This document shows positions 1-7,600 of a DNA stretch of 10,084 nucleotides, piece by piece. The stretch's first letter is position 1; every line of letters starts with the position of its first letter. The stretch lies in the NCBI GenBank assembly GCA_003024985.2, contig PXIH01S0063361.1; one strand, 5' to 3'. The stretch comes from Euperipatoides rowelli. Taxonomy: Eukaryota; Onychophora; Udeonychophora; Euonychophora; Peripatopsidae. Position numbers and translations under genes: made by a program. The notes below the pieces were generated by a model. The model saw only the letters and a list, made by a program, of their open reading frames with translations. It was not told the DNA's origin and searched no databases.

Positions 1-125
1 AAATTAGAAATAAAACAAAGTTTTGTTTTGTACTTTGTTGTATTTATCTTACAGCAACAAAGGACATATGATTTAATATAATAAATATGCTTTAAAATAG
101 TATGCATCTAATGTTAGACTAATAA

Positions 126-303
126 CATCACTTGAGGGATGAACGGAATGGGAGAAAAATAAGGGGAAGACCAATAAAAGAGTGGCTGGATGGCCTTAAG
201 ATCAGACTAACATCAGGCAATTCTCTGTATTAAAAAGAACTCAAGATAGAAAGCTTATGCGATCCATGAGCGTGAACCTGTGCTTTTGAAAACGCACCCA
301 ATG
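126..303 (+). pseudogene. relic of a non-LTR retrotransposon ORF C-terminus
   Basis: Reading from 126, the frame gives RKIRGRPIKEWLDGLK at 153-200 and stops at 231. The neighbouring frame from 230 continues LKRTQDRKLMRSMSVN to about 277. RGRP..W.D followed by QDRK.WRSMVVN is the typical end of reverse-transcriptase polyproteins of several LINE groups, and here the W is replaced by M. A frameshift and stops show that it is dead. The clade cannot be assigned from this tail. Identification rests on motif memory only. Confidence 0.6.
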
Positions 304-314
304 TTGGTAAATAT

Positions 315-325
315 CCCCCCCCCCC
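315..325. repeat. poly(C) run, 11 nt
   Basis: Eleven consecutive C in an AT-rich setting, just after the LINE relic. The length is likely to vary or be misread. Confidence 0.9.
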
Positions 326-1429
326 ACTAAATGAACTTTATCATGTTTTCCTGATAGGCTATATGTTTTTGATATGGCTATATGGAGATCAACTCAATTT
401 TTAGATTCTTTTAAACATCCACTTCATATTTACTATGCATTTTCACTAATTCCTCAATGAATTAATTTTTTTTAAAAATTAAATTAAGATTTTTTTTTTA
501 ATGTGCAAATATTTAAAAATAAATTAAAAATTGTAATTCCAAGTTTTATCTCTTATTTATTTAAAAAATAATAATTTTAAATGCTCAATATTCAGAAACT
601 AATCAGGAAAAAAAAAAAGACCCCTAATTTCTTTCTGTATTTACACTGATTGCAAAGTTTTATTGATCCTAAGAAACATTTTAAAAAAAATCAATATGTC
701 ATAAACTGAAAGGAGGGAGGATATTATGATTTTTAGATCAATTTTGTAGCTGAGTATTAACACCATTAATATTAAAATAGAATTGTAAATTTAAAAACAA
801 AACAAAAAAAAATAATCAAACCCTAACTTTAGGGGGAGAGGGGGAATGGATCACTAAAGGAAGACGAAACATGGTTACGGTTAGGTTTCCAATCTAACAT
901 GTTTTGTGCAGTATTTACATAATTATATTTCAATGGTTTTTTTTAATAAGACCCAGTGATTCAAAAATCCCATAATTCACCACAAATATTTATTATTGTA
1001 GCAAAGCTGGAAGAATGTTCAAATTTATGGGTTTGTGATGATTCATTACTATAATCAGTATTTAATTCATAGTTATATATATATTTTTTTGTGTTTGTTC
1101 AATAATATGAGCAATTTAATTGAAATATTTTTGTTTGTTTATGTGGTATATTACAAAATACCATGTATATTTACTGTAATATACATTGAATACCACAGCA
1201 AATATAAGAAGGATTTGAATATGTAAACAGAATAACTAGAATGTTTGTTAGTTCCTTTTTACCTGGTTTAAGAAGAAGCTGCTCTTTTGTAATTACACGG
1301 TTATTAAAAACTAATTTGTTATATTCATCAATATGAAATGTGTATCTATTATTTCTCAGTTACAAACAATTTATTAGTTCATTTTTGTAAGTTATTAAAA
1401 CATGCACAAGTTTTGAAGAGTCTGGCCTG

Positions 1430-1449
1430 TTTTTTTTTTTTTTTTTTTT
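1430..1449. repeat. poly(T) run, 20 nt
   Basis: Twenty consecutive T about 85 bases before the CLP1 acceptor at 1533. It may be the remnant of a minus-strand retroposed poly(A), or simple slippage. It is too far upstream to be the main polypyrimidine tract. Confidence 0.9.
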
Positions 1450-1533
1450 CATTTTATGTGAAATCAACAAAGTACTGTATCTAGATTTTCTAGATATTAA
1501 TTTTTCTTTTGTATATCTATCTATATACTGTAG

Positions 1534-1647
1534 GTCATGATCGCAGGACCAACAGATGTTGGTAAAAGTACTCTTTGTCGGTTGCTCCTCAATTATGCTG
1601 TGAGATTGGGACGCAGACCAATTTTTGTTGATTTAGATGTAGGGCAG
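1534..1647 (+). CDS. CLP1: CLP1 exon with Walker A (P-loop)
   Basis: This 114-nt exon encodes 38 whole codons, corresponding to human 117-154. It begins [20 protein letters not shown] and ends DLDVGQ. It carries the ATP-binding P-loop, whose lysine corresponds to human K127, and the arginine of NYAVR, corresponding to human R140, the site of a known neurodevelopmental variant. The acceptor is ctgtag at 1528-1533, preceded by a T-rich stretch. The donor is cag|gtatgg at 1648. Both borders are phase 0. The upstream exon is not in the window, so the preceding intron is longer than 1.5 kb. Confidence 0.96.
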
Positions 1648-4600
1648 GTATGGATTTATTTAATTTAATTATATATCAATATTAATGTTATACTCGAAAA
1701 AATAAACATTTTGTAAAAAAAAAAAATTTTCTTGACATGAATTAAAAATGTGTTAAATTCTTCCTGGTTTCATACCACTTTTATTCGACTATTCCATTTT
1801 CAAAAGAGGGGAGAAGCATCAATTTTAACCTTATTAAATTCTTAAATTCTTCCTGGTTTCATACCACTTTTATTCGACTATTCCATTTTCAAAAGAGGGG
1901 AGAAGCATCAATTTTAACCTTATTAAATTCTTCCNAGGGGAGAAGCATCAATTTTAACCTTATTAAATTCTTCCCGGTTTCATATCACTTTTATTCTAGA
2001 ATATTTCATTTTCAGAAGAGGGGAGAAGCATTAATGTTAACCTTATTAAATTCTTCCCGGTTTCTTATCACTTTTATTCTAGACTATTCCATTTTCGAAG
2101 AGGGGAGAAGCATCAATTTTAACCTTATTAAATGTTTCCCGTTTGTATTACTTTTATTCTTGACTATTCCATTTTCAAAAGAGGTGACAAACATAAATTT
2201 AACCTATTAAATATTTCTAGTATAGTTGGTGAATTGAATAAAGAATTCGAACGTTGCAGCAAAGAATTAAATAAATCAACATGTTTTTTTTTTTGGTGCT
2301 CCTAATTCACGAACGTTAAACTTCAAAATTTGAAACTCTTCTCATACTTGTTTTTCTTTACATTGTTATAGCTCATGTTGTGAAATATTGAAATGACATG
2401 GAGTAATCAAAGTCCTCCAATTTTTCCATTTCTAAGAGAAATTTATTTTGCTCTCAGAAACGATACAAGTTTGGAAAAAGTAGTCTGCTTAACTGATATG
2501 GGAATGAAATAGTCCAAAGAAATTATTTTCCCCATACTTCAGACTTCTTCAATGCCAGTATTTTCATGATTTCACCTTGTATAAAGTGCACCTATGAGAT
2601 GAAACTATAAGTAAAACGATGAGCTAATTCAAGGTCATGGAAAATTCATATTTCCTACAAGTCAGTTGTGAAATGGTTAAAATAATACAAGCAAACATAA
2701 ATCCACATTTTGAATCAAATTTTAATAATTTTAAACAATAAAATTGTAATTTTTTTTTTAAATTTCCCATTACTAATTTGATCTAATGCAATATATTCAT
2801 TTTATTATTTATTCATTTGTAGGGTCATATTTCTGTTCCAGGAACTTTAGGTAAATATTCTAAAAACGATTTAAATCTGAAGTATAAGAAATCTTATTTT
2901 TTTATTTATTTCTGCATTATAAAATTATATTAGATTTAGAGAAGCAAATGTAAAAAAAAAAATATTTCATAATGTGTTTTACCAAATTTAAATAATTAAA
3001 ATTCAGTTAATGTAAAATTTGTGGTGTTCTTGACTGGAAAACATGTAACATTGAACCAGGAAAATAAATAAGTAGCTTGACTGCATAGACAAGTTTCTGA
3101 GAAAAAGTTAAGACATTTTATTACAAGCTTTCATAATAATATAGACAAACATGATATATTAATTACAATAAATAAATGTGGACTCGTATGCCCCAACAAA
3201 TGATTTTAAGAACAAATGCTTTATTACTATAATAAATGGACTGGTATATACACTTTGGATTGGCTCTCGTCAAATGAAAAAAATAAACACTTTGTATGTG
3301 GGAGAAGTCATTCCAAGAGAATAAGATGAGTGCATGCATTTGACAACTTTATACTAAAGAACGTACACATACAAATTATGTAACAAGAATAAATTTGCAT
3401 TGATTAGTGTGAAGCCAGACAGCTATTTTATCCATTTGTTAAGAATCAAACACCTGATCAGGCTATGAACAGAACGATTACTATAATAGTATACTAATGC
3501 TGTACTCTGAAAATAAATTGATTGAACGTAAGCTAGCTATGACTCCACATGACAATCAAAACAAAGTACAATATATTATATCAATTCATTATACAGCATA
3601 TATACTGTGTGTATTTAATATAACATTTGGCTTTACTGTATATGGTGTTAAAAAAATGCCACAACAGAAGTCTGGATGGAAGAAAACTTTTTATTTGGTA
3701 TCAACAGCAAATATATAAAAAAAATAGAATCCTGTCTAGCACAATTGAAGGGGGGTGGGGGTCTCAGACTTGGAGAGCCACTAACTAACTCTCTAACTCA
3801 GTGCTTTTTTTTGTAAAAAAAGAGGTGCAGGAACTCATACGTTAGTAATTTGTGAAAAATATAAAAGGTGCAGGAACTCTATCATAGCAATTTGTGAAAA
3901 ATAAAAAAGGTGCAGGAACTCAGTTCCTGTGAGTTCCCCCACAAAAAAAGCACTGCTCTAACTACATAAAATAACAAATAATAGAATTTTTCTCGCTGGA
4001 AAAGCAGTTGTCCTCTCAATATGTGACTTAAGACTAAGTAGTATGTGTGGGTCCTAATTTATTGTTAGGAATGCATGCATACATAAATGAAGTTAAATGC
4101 ATAATTAGTTGGCATGGTCAAATGAGTTTGAATATTTCAAGAAATGTTAACAATTGTCAATTGATCAGATCGCTTTTATCATGACTTTCACTGACAGTTC
4201 TATTCACCAAATGACGTATTAAGAAAGTAATCATATATTGAAATTAACTCAATTATCGCTTGAATACACCAATTAATAAAACAGAAAAAAAAATATTACA
4301 CACTCGCAATATAAATACAGTATACATTTATTTATGTACTGTACAACATATATATATACACATACAGTATATATATATATCACTGTATATATACAGGTGT
4401 TTTCAGTGTATTATGTATACAGTATTCTTTTCTAAAGTGGTATGTTGGAAAAAGTTTTTTTTTCAAATTGTTCTAAACTTTGCATAAAAAAGTTTGCATT
4501 TTTTTTTTTAATTTTATAAAGGATTATAAAATTTAAACCAAATTTTTTTTATAAAATTGTTAATTATTGACAAAAAAATCACGATTTTTCAACTTGCTAT

Positions 4601-7600
4601 TTTCAACAACAAAAAAGATTACTGTATATGCTGTATATAATATATTTACTGTATACAATATATACACTCCATTTTTCACATTATTTATTATTTACAATAC
4701 TTGCTAAGTATGGTATGGATTTGTCCTCAAGATTAGATATTCTTAATTTTCAGTATATTTTTTATTCAATTTTAATTTCAAAGTGTAGTATTTTAAACAT
4801 TTAAATTATTTGTCAAACGCTATATTTATTTTAGGTGCTTTACTTGTTGAAAGGCCTGCAGATATTGAAGAAGGATTTTCTCAACAGGCTCCTCTCATTT
4901 ATCATTTTGGACACAAATCACCTGGTGATAACTTGACTTTATATAATCTCCTTGTCAGTCGACTCTCTGAAGTAATAAATATGAGAGGGGAAATTAATAG
5001 GAAAAGTAAGCATTGACAAGTATTTGCAAAAGTTGGATTTTTCTTTTTTTTTCTTAGCTTAAAAAATTTATTTTTACTAATATTTTTTTTTCTCCAGCAA
5101 ATTATAGTGGTGTTATAATCAATACTTGTGGCTGGGTAAAAGGTCCAGGTTACCGGGCAATCACACACGCTGCTCAAGCCTTTGAAGGTAAGACGATAAA
5201 TACAATACACTGCTTTTAGAAAATAAAGACCAAAGATATTTTCCCTAAAAGTTTGAACATAATTTATTGTAATTAATTTAAAGTTCTAAATTGTTAATTA
5301 AATTACTTATACTATACAGTATATCAATAAGTTTACATGATTTATCCTCAAATGTCCCCCTAAAACCCTTTCATATCCATGTTTTCTTTGCACTCTACCA
5401 ACCACCAAGTTTTTACTATTGGTGACATTTTTAATTTCAGTATCATGTCTTTAATAAATCAAATGGATAAATATCTACTGTATGTAATAGTCACAGCTAG
5501 GAAAGGTCTGTTGGAACATTGAGAGTCAGAAATTTTCTTTCTTAATATTTTTACTATCCATAGTGTGAAAATAATTTGTCACAGAGTGTGACTAGTGGTC
5601 ATTTTCGAGCAATTTCCACCTTACTTGTATTACTTTTTTTTTTTATTCAGGGGAAAAAATTCGAAAATATTTTAATGTTAAATATGATATTGCTACATGT
5701 CATTTTATATGCTGAGTTCAATAAAGTCATCAAAAATGGTAGTTACAAAGGAAGTTTTTTTTTTTTTTTTTACAAACTTTGGACAAAAAATAAATTTATT
5801 GATCATTAAATGGTTGTGAAGAGTAGGGTTTGTGTGCATAAGCCAACTTTTATTTAGATAAAGTAAAAATTCTGAAAAAAAAAAAAAAATCAGCCATTTT
5901 ATATGACAAAAAGTAAAATAAAAAAGTAGTGTTGGATTTTTTTTTGCTTTCTGGGTAAATTGAAATATAAGCTTTCAATTTTTTTTTAATTCAGAATACC
6001 TGAAAATATATAAAATGATGATACCACCATATTGAATATTAAAAAATTTTCATAAAAAAACAAACAATACTGGTATGATAGAAATTTCTAGAAAATGAGC
6101 ACCAAATATGACTATTTTTTTTAACAACTATGGAATAATAGAAATTATCTAAGAAAGAAAATTTCTCTCTCTCTCTCAAAGTTCCAACACCTCTCCTAGC
6201 TCCTAGACCAGGGATGGTGAACCTTTTCCGACTAATGTGCCACTTAAAGTTTTGTTTATTACTTTTAAATGTCTAGTGTGCCACCATGACTCAGCGAGTG
6301 AACATCATTGTAAATAAGATGTCCGCCATATTGCCAATCCTCATCTAATATCTTTGAGAATTGAACATTATTTAGTGCATGTACAGTACATATATAAAGC
6401 CCAAAATTTAGTTACCACAGAGAATACACTTTCAAATGACTTCATACTTGCTTTCGCACACAACGCCTCCTGGTGTAAAATACAATGCAACTGCACAATT
6501 GGGTGCTGAACTTAGCAAAGAAATTTTACAAACCATTGTTTCCCACCACATTTGGTGCAGCATCAGTCGTCACAGACACATTTTCCTATTTATTACATGT
6601 ACAGACACCAAGCATAATGGATTCATGTGGCGTGCCACACAAATTGTGTTCATGTGTCCCCAACACATGTGTCATAGCCTCAGTTCACCATCACTATTTT
6701 TGATTAATCATACAGTATTATACAGTACATTACTAATTGGAGAAGAAGAATAGCTTGTTCAGTAACAGCGCCATCTAATGGTCTTATTGGAAACTTATTT
6801 TTCCCCCTCTATGATCAGTGATATAAAAGGTTTAACAGGCTTTAAAGTTCGGCACGGGAACTAATTTTAGGAACTTTTAAGTGGTGTTTTCTCTTAGATA
6901 AAAAGGGTTTAAACCAAAAAAATGTCTGGTAATGGTCTTATTTGCTAGTTAATACTAATATGAAAAATAAAAAATTTGAGTTTTTTTTTTTTTTTTAGAG
7001 GGACAGTTGTTATTTTATTGAATGAATCCGTTTAAATTTTGAAAATTACCACTCCATACCTTATTGTCTAACCTAGCTTGACCAGTCGCTTTTTATCAGA
7101 AAAATAGTATGTTTTTCTATAAAACATTAAAACTTATGGTTTTAATTACCATAATGATTTTCAAAAATAACTGTTTCAAAATGTAAAATATATACTGTAT
7201 ATTTTAGTCATTCTGTGTATCGATAGGTTTTATAAAATTTTTGAACCACTTTGGAATTTAATAAAAATATTCATAATTTTTATTCCGTACTCTCAAGAGA
7301 AGGATAAAAAATATGTATCATTTTGAATTTGATCTCTGGGGCATAACGGGTCATCTTGCAAGATAGCAAAAATGTTAAAAATATTCATCAAAATAGTGTT
7401 CATATCCATAATAGGCTGCTTGTCATACTGTATATTCTATTTCTAAGTTGTGATGTGTATTTAATTTACAAAGGAAATGTTTAATGGTGTTCAAATCCTA
7501 GAGAATCTCTCTTGTTTTTAACTCAATATTTACAGGTACATTGACAAGTTTAGTTATAGAAATCAGTATTTCAAATATGAGATTGAAGAGTAATAAAATC

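Larger units (their letters stand above)
1..1533 (+). other. CLP1: upstream CLP1 intron, 3' part
   Basis: No exon for CLP1 residues before 117 is recognisable here, so this is read as the 3' part of the intron that ends at 1533. It contains a decayed LINE tail (126-303), an 11-base C run (315-325), a 20-base T run (1430-1449) and otherwise AT-rich sequence. An open frame at 1035-1226 is built of AT-rich low-complexity codons and resembles nothing I know. The acceptor region 1501-1533 is pyrimidine-rich and ends ctgtag. Confidence 0.75.
1648..2822 (+). other. CLP1: CLP1 intron between P-loop exon and microexon
   Basis: This is a 1175-nt GT..AG intron, phase 0. It contains the 81-bp tandem array at 1753-2219. 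The remainder, 2220-2822, is AT-rich with a T run at 2284-2295. I see no gene, RNA or recognisable element in it. Confidence 0.93.
2851..4834 (+). other. CLP1: CLP1 intron after the microexon
   Basis: This is a 1984-nt GT..AG intron, phase 1. It holds the hAT-type miniature element (3799-3955), the TA-rich palindrome cluster (4316-4423) and a second ACTGTA-rich patch (4621-4670). In 2851-3790 I see only AT-rich sequence. An open frame at 3497-3718 shows no codon pattern, motif or flanking signals that would make it a gene. Confidence 0.92.

Noticed and set aside
40-75. Possible acceptor ttatcttacag followed by a short open stretch
   Set aside because: The following codons reach a TAA after a few residues and do not resemble the CLP1 N-terminal region.
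821-834. ccctaa..ttaggg inverted telomere-like hexamers
   Set aside because: A single pair with a two-base spacer. Not an array, so no evidence of an interstitial telomere.
1035-1226. 63-residue frame rich in Y, I, F and L
   Set aside because: Typical translation of AT-rich intron sequence, with no motif and no splice or promoter context.
1753-2219. Regularly spaced repeats that could suggest a CRISPR array
   Set aside because: The whole 81-bp unit repeats with no unique spacers, and the context is a eukaryotic intron.
5056-5057. Alternative acceptor AG after a T-rich tract in the 92-nt intron
   Set aside because: Use of it would put TAA in frame at once, and the sequence up to 5097 has no CLP1 similarity. 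The ctccag at 5097 restores the conserved protein.
4902-5210. 102-residue frame on the minus strand
   Set aside because: It is the antisense shadow of two CLP1 exons and the short intron between them.
6436-6753. 105-residue open frame, with an overlapping 72-residue frame
   Set aside because: It lies mostly inside the hAT-like element, shows no transposase motif, and its codon content follows the repeat. It is taken as a chance frame.
7488-7498. tRNA B-box-like gttcaaatcc
   Set aside because: No A-box or foldable cloverleaf in the preceding 60 bases, so neither a tRNA nor a tRNA-derived SINE can be supported.
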